Shown here: piece after piece, positions 1-7,336 of the stretch
Numbering within the stretch: position 1 is the first letter of the stretch
Layout: the number at the start of each line of letters is the position of its first letter
NCBI GenBank assembly: GCA_020720525.1
Contig: DYON01000007.1
Coordinates: 1-25,104 of the forward strand
Direction: 5' to 3'
DNA length: 25,104 nt
Source: Acetofilamentum sp.
GTDB taxonomy: Bacteria > Bacteroidota > Bacteroidia > Bacteroidales > DTU049
Program-made: the position numbers and the translations under genes
The notes under the pieces: model-generated
What the model was told of the DNA's origin: nothing
What the model saw: the letters and a program-made list of their open reading frames with translations, nothing else
Database searches by the model: none

Positions 1-231
1 ATTTTTTCACTCAGGGTGACTTTTGGGGTTTGTCATTTGTATTTAGGTTGCAAAATGCGTTTTGCTGGTGGTCTCTGCTAATGACAGTCTGTTATGTAAT
101 CATAAAAATTGCTGTCATGCAGATTTGGAGGTCTGAGCCTACACAATTAGAAATTAAGAAGGCTCTGGTATAAAACGTCCTTGTTCATCCTTGGAAAATT
201 ATTTCCTATTATTGCATTGTCTGAAAAGTAG
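1..231. other. Left flank without recognisable gene
   Basis: No convincing coding frame is visible; the longest frame open from the window edge stops after about 26 codons and resembles nothing I know. Near the edge there is a small dyad of the form TCAC-N-GTGA (about 8-19). A longer inverted repeat, ATGACAG at 81-87 and CTGTCAT at 112-118, has a 24-nt loop. Either could be a relic of a dispersed intergenic repeat or part of a weak terminator for a gene to the left. This sequence is not repeated elsewhere in the window. Confidence 0.5.
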
Positions 232-261
232 TTTTTAGACTGAACTCATGCGAAAAATGCA

Positions 262-287
262 ATTTAACAATAATAATATTGTTAAAT
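262..287. promoter_or_regulatory. Perfect 11-bp palindrome upstream of operon copy 1
   Basis: ATTTAACAATA, a 4-nt spacer ATAA, then TATTGTTAAAT form a perfect AT-rich dyad. It ends 6 nt before the CCAAC element of the putative promoter, a position suited to an operator or activator site. It has no GC-rich stem or following T tract, so it is not a convincing terminator. The outer half-sites TTTAAC-N12-GTTAAA are kept in copy 2, but the inner pairs and the outermost pair are not. AATTTAAC recurs at 306-313, inside the promoter. Regulatory function is inferred from position and symmetry only. Confidence 0.4.
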
Positions 288-291
288 ATAC

Positions 292-318
292 CCAACCTTT
301 TTGCTAATTTAACGTCTT
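292..318 (+). promoter_or_regulatory. Putative ECF-type promoter of operon copy 1
   Basis: CCAAC (292-296), a 16-nt spacer, then CGTC (313-316) match the usual ECF promoter form: an AAC core at -35 and CGTC at -10, 15-17 nt apart. Transcription would start near 321-325, giving a short leader before ATG 342. The element is identical in copy 2. Since the first gene is an ECF sigma factor, positive autoregulation is the natural reading. An alternative is the Bacteroidota housekeeping form, with TTTTTG at 298-303 and a poor TA-rich -7 element near 321. Single-site pattern matching only. Confidence 0.4.
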
Positions 319-341
319 AGTAATGTATTTCATTCTTGAAA

Positions 342-953
342 ATGGCTAAAGTTGTTTTAATGTCCAATTCTGATGAGTTTCTTAACCTATTAAGAAAAGG
401 AGATTCTCATGCACAGAGAACGCTATTTGAACAACACCATAAAAGGCTATTTGCAATATGCTACCGATATTTAAAAGACCATGAAGACGCTTATGATGCT
501 ACACAAACATCGTTTATTAAAATATTTGAGAAAATAAAAACTTTTAGCGAAGAAGGCTCATTGAAAACATGGATGAATCGAATAGCAATAAATACATGTA
601 TAGACATTATTAGAAAAAACAAAAATTATAAAAACCTTTTTATTTCTACAGACGACATTTTACTTTATGGCGATAATGAAGATAATTTTGATATAGATGA
701 TTGGTGGAATCAAGGCTTAAATATCTCATCCGAAACTATTTACGAATTATTAAATAAACTTCCTAAGTCTGCTGCTGTTGTTTTTAATCTTTTTGCTGTT
801 GATGAATATTCGCATAAGCAAATAGCGGAAAAATTAAATATCAGTATAGGCACTTCAAAATGGCATTTGAATAATGCACGCACAATTCTTAAAGACGCAA
901 TTTTGAAAATTTTAAAGCAAACACATCATGACGCAGTCAAAGAAAAATATTGA
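342..953 (+). CDS. ECF-type RNA polymerase sigma factor, copy 1
   Basis: Sigma-70 family factor of the extracytoplasmic-function group, expected to direct RNA polymerase to a small set of promoters. Numbered from ATG 342 (203 aa), region 2 spans about 26-93 (an amphipathic helix through YRYLKDHEDAYDATQTSFIKI, then the FSEEGSLKTWMNRIAINTCID region). Region 4 spans about 129-183, with helix-turn-helix HKQIAEKLNISIGTSKWHLNNAR. There are no further domains. In copy 1 the codon six bases upstream is TTG, where copy 2 has ATG, so I choose ATG 342, present in both. ATG 360 (MSNSDEFLNLL) also fits normal ECF N-termini. The 3' end overlaps the next gene by 26 nt, indicating translational coupling and a sigma/anti-sigma pair. 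The target is unknown; the likely one is this operon. Confidence 0.93.
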   Translation: MAKVVLMSNSDEFLNLLRKGDSHAQRTLFEQHHKRLFAICYRYLKDHEDAYDATQTSFIKIFEKIKTFSEEGSLKTWMNRIAINTCIDIIRKNKNYKNLFISTDDILLYGDNEDNFDIDDWWNQGLNISSETIYELLNKLPKSAAVVFNLFAVDEYSHKQIAEKLNISIGTSKWHLNNARTILKDAILKILKQTHHDAVKEKY

Positions 954-2868
954 TGAACTTTTCAAAACAAAATTAAACGATTTTGAAGGGGTTCATATCG
1001 ACTCCAATTTAATACTATTCAGGCACTTGAAAAAGACTACATGGAAAGATAACTTTTTATTTAACCAATTCAAACGGGTTTTAGGATTACTTTCGGTGAC
1101 TCTGATTTCTGTGGTAATCTATTTTTTTAGCGCAAAATACAACAACGAATCAACTCATTTTATAACAGGTGCAAAACATAATTCTCGAAAAGATATTCAT
1201 TTACAATTGCCTTATTATTCTTCAAAAAATAATGTAGAAATTGCATACGTCGAAAAGAAAAACGCAGAAGACACAAAAAATAAAGATTATTCGAGTAAAA
1301 CGAAAAAAAGCCAACAAGAAACACCGACAATGTTCGATTTCAACCACCAAAGTAGTGCTGAACACCAATGGGTTAATAATGAAGGAGCTATTACTGCAAT
1401 CAATTTAAAGAATGTATTCAATTCAGCGTTTGCCGATTTTGCACCAGTTGTTTCAAACAATAATAATGTAATGTTTTTTACTTCAAGGCGTGCACAAAAC
1501 ATCAATAATAACTCGCAAACAAAAGAATATGTGTATTTTAGCACAAAAGATAAAAAAACTGAACAATGGACAGAACCTATACTTTTAGGTGCACCATTTA
1601 ATAAAAAGAATTCTTATAATTCCATAATTTCTATAAACGAAACAGGAGATAAGATTTTTCTTTATCAAGATGACCGTAAAACCTATGGCGATATTTTTGA
1701 AACATCCTACAAAAACAATGCGTGGACAGAACCTGTGCCGCTTCCTTTTCCCATCAACAGCCCTTATATTGAAACTTCAATTGCATATAATTCAGACAGC
1801 AGTGTTGTTATTTTTACCAGTAATCGACCTGGCGGATACGGTGATATGGATATTTGGTTTGCTGCAAAAAACAAAGATGGCACTTGGTGTAATGCCATAA
1901 ATGCTGGTCCTTTAATAAATACCGATGAAAAAGAAGACGGAGTTTTTACGCTCCCCGACGGTGAAACAATAATTTTTTCTTCTAATGGCCATCTCGGTTT
2001 AGGTGGTCATGATATTTTTTATACAAAACTCATTAATGGCTCTTTTTCTGCCCCACAAAACATGGGCAAACCCATAAATTCTAATGCCGATGACATTTAT
2101 TTTTACCTGCCTCAAAACAGCACTACTGCATATTTCTCTTCAAACAGAAAAGGTGGTGTAGGCGAAAAAGATATTTATTCTATACCGTTTGAAGATATCG
2201 AAAACTATTTTATTAGCTCTAATATAAAACTAAATGCGGCTGTATATGACAAAGAAACACATACACCGATTGATACATGTATTGAAATTTGGAATGTGAA
2301 TACTCAAACATTGATTAAGAATTTCATGTATTCATCTGCGTCCAATAACAATATAGTGTTGCTACCGAAAAACACAACCTACGAAATGCGGGTTTATAAA
2401 AAAGGTTACATGCCTTATGTCGAACAATTCGCCACTTCAAGCACAAATGCACTGGATTTGTATTATAATATTTCTCTTGCACCCATTTCTCCTAATAATT
2501 TTTATTTAATTAATAATTTACAATTTAACCGAAAAAAGAACCATATTAGCTCGAATACTGTTTGGGCTTTAAGTAAAATTTTTGATATTCTACAACAGAA
2601 TCCTCAAATTACTATCAGTTTTGCCGCCATATCTTTTCAAGAAGGCATGAATAACATGGATGTTTTAAGCAAAGTAGTTGAAAACTGCATTGAATACCTG
2701 ATTGATAAAGGCATTGATAAATCAAGACTTTTGGCTTTTCACACAGACGACTTCTCTCTCAGATTGCCTGATCAATCAATATTATCGAATTACCACAACA
2801 GTGCTTCACCAAACAAGCAAGAGAAAAACATGGCTCTGGTTCTCAAAATTGAAACTTCTCAAAAATAA
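928..2868 (+). CDS. Predicted anti-sigma/sensor: TM helix with PorE-like PD40, CRD and degenerate OmpA-like domains, copy 1
   Basis: A 646-aa single-pass protein. The first ~48 residues (IDELFKTKLNDFE motif) resemble the cytoplasmic tails of Bacteroidota anti-sigma-like proteins. A transmembrane helix follows at 51-67, then a low-complexity linker to ~160. A PD40-type propeller covers ~165-425, with blades ending FTSNRPGGYGDMDIW (296-310), SSNGHLGLGGHDIF (351-364) and SSNRKGGVGEKDIY (404-417). A carboxypeptidase-regulatory-like beta domain lies at ~431-515 and an OmpA-C-like fold at ~525-640 (NPQITISFA, YLIDKGIDKSRLLAF). PD40-CRD-OmpA is the order known from the T9SS component PorE, but here there is no lipoprotein signal or TPR region; an inner-membrane anchor replaces them. 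The usual peptidoglycan-contact Asp and Arg are missing. Overlap with the sigma gene supports an anti-sigma role, which is inference. Confidence 0.75.
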   Translation: MTQSKKNIDELFKTKLNDFEGVHIDSNLILFRHLKKTTWKDNFLFNQFKRVLGLLSVTLISVVIYFFSAKYNNESTHFITGAKHNSRKDIHLQLPYYSSKNNVEIAYVEKKNAEDTKNKDYSSKTKKSQQETPTMFDFNHQSSAEHQWVNNEGAITAINLKNVFNSAFADFAPVVSNNNNVMFFTSRRAQNINNNSQTKEYVYFSTKDKKTEQWTEPILLGAPFNKKNSYNSIISINETGDKIFLYQDDRKTYGDIFETSYKNNAWTEPVPLPFPINSPYIETSIAYNSDSSVVIFTSNRPGGYGDMDIWFAAKNKDGTWCNAINAGPLINTDEKEDGVFTLPDGETIIFSSNGHLGLGGHDIFYTKLINGSFSAPQNMGKPINSNADDIYFYLPQNSTTAYFSSNRKGGVGEKDIYSIPFEDIENYFISSNIKLNAAVYDKETHTPIDTCIEIWNVNTQTLIKNFMYSSASNNNIVLLPKNTTYEMRVYKKGYMPYVEQFATSSTNALDLYYNISLAPISPNNFYLINNLQFNRKKNHISSNTVWALSKIFDILQQNPQITISFAAISFQEGMNNMDVLSKVVENCIEYLIDKGIDKSRLLAFHTDDFSLRLPDQSILSNYHNSASPNKQEKNMALVLKIETSQK

Positions 2869-2875
2869 AACTTCT

Positions 2876-5800
2876 ATGAAAACAATTTCACTATTCACAG
2901 CAATAATACTTTTGAGCCTTTATACAACTGCTCAAAATACCAATGCTAACCAATTGCAAACTCAGCAAAGTCATGCCAATCGAGATAAACAATATTTCAT
3001 TGAAAACAAAGGGCATTGGCATCCCGATGTGCTTTACCTAACCCGTATTGGTAACTTAGATGTTTGGATTACCCGTTATGGTGTAAACTATAATTTTCAC
3101 ACGATTAAACGCCAAGAAAACGAAACAACGAGACCTGACTTCGACAAATTTGATGATTTCGCCCACGAAAATGATTCTATCATAGGACATAGGGTGCTTT
3201 TAAATTACATCGGACACAATACTGCTTTGCAAACCGAAGGCAAACAAAAGCAGGAAGGGTATTACAATTACCTGATTGGCAATGACCCAAGCAAACATGC
3301 AAGCTATGTAGGTTTGTACAAAGAAGCAATTGTGAAAAATGTGTATAACGGCATAGACCTACGCTATTATTTTGACCAAGGCATGCTGCGCTACGACTAC
3401 ATAGTGCACCCAGGTGCCGACCCATCTCAAATAAAAATAAACCTTCAAGGGCAATACAGCGATAATGCAAAAGAAAGCGAACTTTCTTTTACCACCCGAT
3501 TTGGCGAAGTAAAATTGGCAGACCTCAAAACTTACCAAGACGAAGTAATCATAGCCAGCTCATGGAGCAAACAAGACAACACATATAGCATTCAGCTTGG
3601 TGATTATGACCATACAAAAACACTTATTATTGATCCGCTTATTTATTCAACTTATATTGGGGGGGGAAGTGGGGAAGATATTGGCTATGATATTACTGTG
3701 GACAGCAATGAAAATGCCTACATAACAGGATTTACAGAGTCCCCTAACTATGATATTACCTCTGGTGCTTATCAAATCACTTCTGGGGGGGGAAGTGATG
3801 CTTTTGTTACTAAACTAAATGCTACCGGTACATCTCTTATCTATTCCACCTATATTGGCGGTAGTAATTCTGAAAGAGGAGAAGGAATATCCATAGATAA
3901 CAACAACAATCCTTACATAACTGGATATACAAGGTCAACTAACTTTGCTGTTACCTCTGGTGCATTTCAAACAACATATAGTGGGGGTACTTATATTGAC
4001 GCTTTTGTAACTAAACTCAATACTACTGGCACAGCACTTATCTACTCAACCTATATTGGTGGAACAGCAAACGATCATGGATGCGCCATTGCCATAGACA
4101 GTAGCGGCAATGCGTATATTACGGGTTATACATGGTCAACCGACTATGATTTAACAGCTGGAGTGTATCAAACATCAAATGCTGGATATGAGGATGTTTT
4201 TGTTACAAAACTAAATGCTTCCGGTACAGCCATTATCTTTTCCACCTTAATTGGCGGTAGTGATTCTGATGGGGGGGAAGATATTGTCATAGACAACAGT
4301 GGAAATTCTTTCATAACAGGAATTACATGGTCAGGCGACTATGATATTACAGCCGGAGTGTTTCAAACATCAAATAATGGTGTAGCTAATGCTTTTGTAA
4401 CCAAACTAAATGCCAATGGTACCACCCTAATATATTCTACCTATATTGGCGGAACTACCAATCATAATAGTGCTTCTTCCATCGCCATAGACGCTAATGG
4501 GAATGCCATTATAACAGGAAATACAGGTGCAACTGACTATCCTACTACAATTGGTGCATATGAAACAACATATAATGGTGGGTATAGTGATTGTTTTATT
4601 ACTAAACTTAATAACATCGGAACCGCCCTATTGTATTCGACCTACATTGGTGGTGATACTCTCGGTGAAGGAGGTATTGCAATAGCCATAGATAATAGTG
4701 AAAATATATACATAACAGGATTAACACGAGCAACCGATTATGATGTAACAACAGGAGCATTTCAGACAACTTATGGTGGTGGTACTAATGATGCTTTTGT
4801 TACAAAACTAGGTTTTTCATGTAACACTTATGCAACAATTTTTCCTTCCGCTTGTGTTTCTTACACCTCGCCTAGCGGCAATTATGCTTGGACAAGCACC
4901 GGCACTTACATGGATACCATTCCCAATGCAGCGAGCTGCGATAGTATTATTACCATTAATTTAACCATTAATAATACTACAAGCACCATTTCGCCAACTG
5001 CCTGTGTTTTTTACACCTCACCAAGCGGCAATTATACGTGGAGCACGAATGGTACATATATGGATACCATACCCAACACAGCAGGTTGCGATAGCATCAT
5101 TACAATTAATTTAACTATTGGTAATACCACAAGCACCATTTCGCCTTCGGCTTGCTACAGCTTAACCTCGCCAAGCGGCAATTATGCTTGGACAAGCACT
5201 GGCACGTACCTGGATACCATTCCCAATGCAGCAGGTTGCGATAGTATTATTACCATTAATCTTACCATTAACAGCAGTACCACAAGCACAATTTCTCCAT
5301 CTTCTTGTGTTTCTTACACCTCGCCTAGCGGAAACTATACATGGACAAGCACCGGCACGTACCTGGATACCATTCCCAATGCAACAGGTTGCGATAGTAT
5401 TATTACCATTAATCTTGCTGTTAATCCACTTCCAACCATAAATGTTTCTGCTTCTCCTGCTAATATTTGCAGCGGAAGCAGCTCTACATTAACCGCTTCG
5501 GGGGCTAATACTTACGATTGGAGTACAGGTGGCTCAGGAGTAAGCATTAGTGTTAGCCCTGCAACTACTGATACTTACACTGTAACTGGCACCGATGGTA
5601 ATGGTTGTTCAAATACATCTTCCGTAATCGTAAATGTATTACCCTCTCCACAAATAACGCTCAATTCAATTAACGAAACTTGCGACAGTGCCAATGGAAA
5701 TATTTCTGCTTTGGTACAAAGCTCATATCCTCCGTTTACTTATTTATGGAGCAATGGAATGCAAGATACTGCCATATACAATCTATCAGCAGGAACATAC

Positions 5801-6151
5801 AGCATAACGATAAGCGACAGCAATGGTTGTTCAAACACAGAAAACGTTACACTTATCAACGATGAAATAGGTTGTGATTATTATGTTTATGTTCCCAATT
5901 TATTCAGCCCTAACGGAGATGGGAATAATGATGTTATTGCAGTTATCAGCAAAGGCGTAGAAACGCTTCGTTTCAGCATTTACAACCGCTGGGGAAATAA
6001 AGTATTTGAAACCACCGATATACAACAAGGCTGGAATGGTGAATATAAAGGCATAGCACAAAACAGTGCAGTGTTTATATACATTTTAACGGGAACATTT
6101 CTCAATGGTGAATCATTTGAATTTACCGGTGATGTAAGCCTTATTCGTTAA
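2876..6151 (+). CDS. T9SS type B cargo: SBBP-propeller adhesin-like protein with gliding-motility C-terminal domain, copy 1
   Basis: A 1,091-aa secreted protein. The open frame extends 174 nt upstream, but ATG 2876 is followed by a clear signal peptide (MKTISLFTAIILLSLYTTAQ) and lies 7 nt after the previous stop. In order: an N-terminal domain seen in SBBP proteins (~30-250, with YFIENKGHWHPDVLYL); six SBBP repeats of ~65 aa (~255-645, each with a version of IYSTYIGG and of DAFVTKLN); four ~50-aa repeats (~654-847) with one Cys near SPSAC and one in GCDSIITINL; an Ig-like domain (~850-925); a SprB-type repeat (~928-998); and a type B CTD (~1003-1091: FSPNGDGNND, YNRWGNKVFE, GWNGEYKG). Type B CTD proteins are exported by T9SS and depend on a SprF-like partner, encoded next. 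The ligand is unknown. Runs of 7-8 G lie inside the SBBP region. Confidence 0.9.
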   Translation: MKTISLFTAIILLSLYTTAQNTNANQLQTQQSHANRDKQYFIENKGHWHPDVLYLTRIGNLDVWITRYGVNYNFHTIKRQENETTRPDFDKFDDFAHENDSIIGHRVLLNYIGHNTALQTEGKQKQEGYYNYLIGNDPSKHASYVGLYKEAIVKNVYNGIDLRYYFDQGMLRYDYIVHPGADPSQIKINLQGQYSDNAKESELSFTTRFGEVKLADLKTYQDEVIIASSWSKQDNTYSIQLGDYDHTKTLIIDPLIYSTYIGGGSGEDIGYDITVDSNENAYITGFTESPNYDITSGAYQITSGGGSDAFVTKLNATGTSLIYSTYIGGSNSERGEGISIDNNNNPYITGYTRSTNFAVTSGAFQTTYSGGTYIDAFVTKLNTTGTALIYSTYIGGTANDHGCAIAIDSSGNAYITGYTWSTDYDLTAGVYQTSNAGYEDVFVTKLNASGTAIIFSTLIGGSDSDGGEDIVIDNSGNSFITGITWSGDYDITAGVFQTSNNGVANAFVTKLNANGTTLIYSTYIGGTTNHNSASSIAIDANGNAIITGNTGATDYPTTIGAYETTYNGGYSDCFITKLNNIGTALLYSTYIGGDTLGEGGIAIAIDNSENIYITGLTRATDYDVTTGAFQTTYGGGTNDAFVTKLGFSCNTYATIFPSACVSYTSPSGNYAWTSTGTYMDTIPNAASCDSIITINLTINNTTSTISPTACVFYTSPSGNYTWSTNGTYMDTIPNTAGCDSIITINLTIGNTTSTISPSACYSLTSPSGNYAWTSTGTYLDTIPNAAGCDSIITINLTINSSTTSTISPSSCVSYTSPSGNYTWTSTGTYLDTIPNATGCDSIITINLAVNPLPTINVSASPANICSGSSSTLTASGANTYDWSTGGSGVSISVSPATTDTYTVTGTDGNGCSNTSSVIVNVLPSPQITLNSINETCDSANGNISALVQSSYPPFTYLWSNGMQDTAIYNLSAGTYSITISDSNGCSNTENVTLINDEIGCDYYVYVPNLFSPNGDGNNDVIAVISKGVETLRFSIYNRWGNKVFETTDIQQGWNGEYKGIAQNSAVFIYILTGTFLNGESFEFTGDVSLIR
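3659..3666 (+). repeat. G8 homopolymer in cargo gene, copy 1
   Basis: Eight consecutive G encode part of an Ile-Gly-Gly-Gly-Ser stretch in the first SBBP repeat. A one-base slip would truncate the protein before its C-terminal sorting domain. A further GGGG follows within a few bases. The identical tract in copy 2 is at 10654-10661. Confidence 0.6.
3785..3792 (+). repeat. Second G8 homopolymer in cargo gene, copy 1
   Basis: Eight consecutive G at the Ser-Gly-Gly-Gly-Ser turn that closes the first SBBP repeat. The copy 2 equivalent is 10780-10787. Confidence 0.6.
4271..4277 (+). repeat. G7 homopolymer in cargo gene, copy 1
   Basis: Seven consecutive G encode Gly-Gly-Glu in the fourth SBBP repeat. 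The copy 2 equivalent is 11266-11272. Other SBBP repeats encode similar glycine turns with mixed glycine codons, so the long G runs are not forced by the protein sequence. Confidence 0.5.
4835..5415 (+). repeat. Four internal ~150-bp repeats in cargo gene, copy 1
   Basis: Four tandem, imperfect units of about 147-152 bp, starting near 4835, 4981, 5132 and 5284. They encode the SPSGNYxWxSxGTYxDTIPN...GCDSIITINL modules. Units 1, 3 and 4 are nearly the same at the DNA level in their centres, while unit 2 is more diverged. Such similarity allows gain or loss of units by recombination. The same array lies at 11830-12410 in copy 2. Confidence 0.75.
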
Positions 6152-6180
6152 AACTTTTGTGAAATTAAAAAATTTAAACC

Positions 6181-7233
6181 ATGAAAAAGATAATATTTAC
6201 AGCGATTATGATGGGTTTTTTCTCCATTGCTAACTTGCTGCATGCCCAAGACATACATTTTTCTCAGCTAAAAATGGTTCCTTTACTCATAGACCCATCA
6301 TTAGCAGGCAATACAGGCTGCGATGTTCAAGCGATACTCAACTACAGGAATCAATGGGGGCGTTTTACCCAATATTCATATAAAACCTTTGGGGGTTCCG
6401 TGGAAATGGCTTATAAAGAAAAAGCTGCAAATAATTTTCTCGGCTTTGGTATTTCTGTTTATAGCGATAAAGCTGGAGAAATTGAACTAACCAACACAAA
6501 AATAGATTTAGCCATAGCCTATCATGTAATGCTGAACGAAAACAGCTATCTGTCTGGTGGCATAGAAGGCGGTGTTTTGCAAAAAAACTTCGACATTGCT
6601 GCCATTGAAACCGCTTCACAATTTGACGGGTCTGGTTTTAACCAGTCTTTACCCTCAAACGAATTGTATCAAGATGTCAATTTTATTCGCCCCGATCTTT
6701 CAGCTGGTGTTTCCTATTATTTCAACACAAATAGGTCTTCTTCTGTCGCAGGCTATACCTATAATGGCACAATGATTAATGCTGGGCTTGCCGTTCATCA
6801 CTTACCAAGTGCCAATATTTCTTTCACCAATTTAGCTGAGGATAAATACTTTTATCGATATGTGTTTCATTTCAACAGCTCTTTTGGTGGCGAAAGCAGT
6901 AATTTAAGCGTTCAGCCCTCTGTTTATACTATGTTTCAAGAAGGAGCCAATAATATAGTTGTGGGTTCGTTTTTCAGATATACATTGAAAGAACGATCTA
7001 AATACACCGGCTATTTAAATGGAGCTGCAGTGAGTATAGGAGCGCATTACAGAATTGGCGATGCTATTATACCTGGCTTTTTACTTGAGCTTGGCTCATG
7101 GGCGTTAGGTTTGAGCTATGATGTTATTGGTTCAGATTTAACTGCATATAGCGCCAATGGCGGCTTAGAGTTAAGTATAAAATACGTAAGTCCTAATCCT
7201 TTTACAGGAAAGAAAAATGCGAGGTTTTTTTAG
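6181..7233 (+). CDS. PorP/SprF family T9SS outer-membrane protein, copy 1
   Basis: A 350-aa predicted outer-membrane beta-barrel of the PorP/SprF family. A signal peptide (1-22, ending LHAQ) is followed by the family's typical start DIHFSQLKMVPLLIDPSLAG, then YRNQWG and many alternating beta strands. Known members link T9SS cargo, especially type B CTD proteins, to the secretion and surface-anchoring machinery; SprF is needed for SprB display in Flavobacterium johnsoniae. Here it follows the cargo gene by 29 nt, so the two are probably a cognate pair. The last codons are TTT TTT followed by TAG. In copy 2 the stop is TAA, because the duplication junction falls inside this stop codon. Length is normal and no defect is visible. 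Confidence 0.93.
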   Translation: MKKIIFTAIMMGFFSIANLLHAQDIHFSQLKMVPLLIDPSLAGNTGCDVQAILNYRNQWGRFTQYSYKTFGGSVEMAYKEKAANNFLGFGISVYSDKAGEIELTNTKIDLAIAYHVMLNENSYLSGGIEGGVLQKNFDIAAIETASQFDGSGFNQSLPSNELYQDVNFIRPDLSAGVSYYFNTNRSSSVAGYTYNGTMINAGLAVHHLPSANISFTNLAEDKYFYRYVFHFNSSFGGESSNLSVQPSVYTMFQEGANNIVVGSFFRYTLKERSKYTGYLNGAAVSIGAHYRIGDAIIPGFLLELGSWALGLSYDVIGSDLTAYSANGGLELSIKYVSPNPFTGKKNARFF

Positions 7234-7256
7234 ACTGAACTCATGCGAAAAATGCA

Positions 7257-7282
7257 ATTTAACCAAAATAATAATGTTAAAC
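7257..7282. promoter_or_regulatory. Imperfect version of the upstream palindrome, copy 2
   Basis: This is the counterpart of the perfect dyad at 262-287. The outer half-sites TTTAAC and GTTAAA are conserved with 12 nt between them. Three inner pairs (7264/7275, 7265/7274, 7266/7273) and the outermost pair (7257/7282) are mismatched. Each of the four substitutions separating it from copy 1 makes or breaks one of these pairs. If the site is an operator, the two operons may respond differently. Confidence 0.4.
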
Positions 7283-7286
7283 ATAC

Positions 7287-7313
7287 CCAACCTTTTTGCT
7301 AATTTAACGTCTT
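7287..7313 (+). promoter_or_regulatory. Putative ECF-type promoter of operon copy 2
   Basis: CCAAC (7287-7291), 16 nt, then CGTC (7308-7311), identical to copy 1. It lies about 55 nt after the PorP/SprF stop of copy 1, and no terminator is visible between. Copy 2 could therefore also be reached by read-through from copy 1. Confidence 0.4.
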
Positions 7314-7336
7314 AGTAATGTATTTCATTCATGAAA

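Larger units (their letters stand above)
232..7226 (+). repeat. Tandem repeat unit, copy 1 (6,995 bp, four-gene T9SS operon)
   Basis: This unit recurs head to tail at an offset of exactly 6,995 bp with no indel. All four protein products, and the out-of-frame ORFs over the same DNA, are identical between copies, so nucleotide identity is essentially complete downstream of the start of the sigma gene. The only differences I found are at 269, 271, 279, 287 and 336. Both outer ends carry TTTTTA (232-237 and 14222-14227), a 6-nt microhomology able to seed a tandem duplication. The unit runs from the promoter region to the stop codon of the PorP/SprF gene, so each copy is a complete operon. No transposase or integrase gene is present. 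Confidence 0.95.

Noticed and set aside
262..287. Intrinsic terminator interpretation of the upstream palindrome
   Set aside because: The stem is almost all A/T and lacks a following T tract; it sits directly upstream of a promoter-like element.
2702..2875. Upstream extension of the cargo ORF
   Set aside because: It lies inside the previous gene in another frame, and the signal peptide starts at ATG 2876.
4835..5415. CRISPR-like array
   Set aside because: The repeats are coding, ~150 bp, and lack short repeats with unique spacers.
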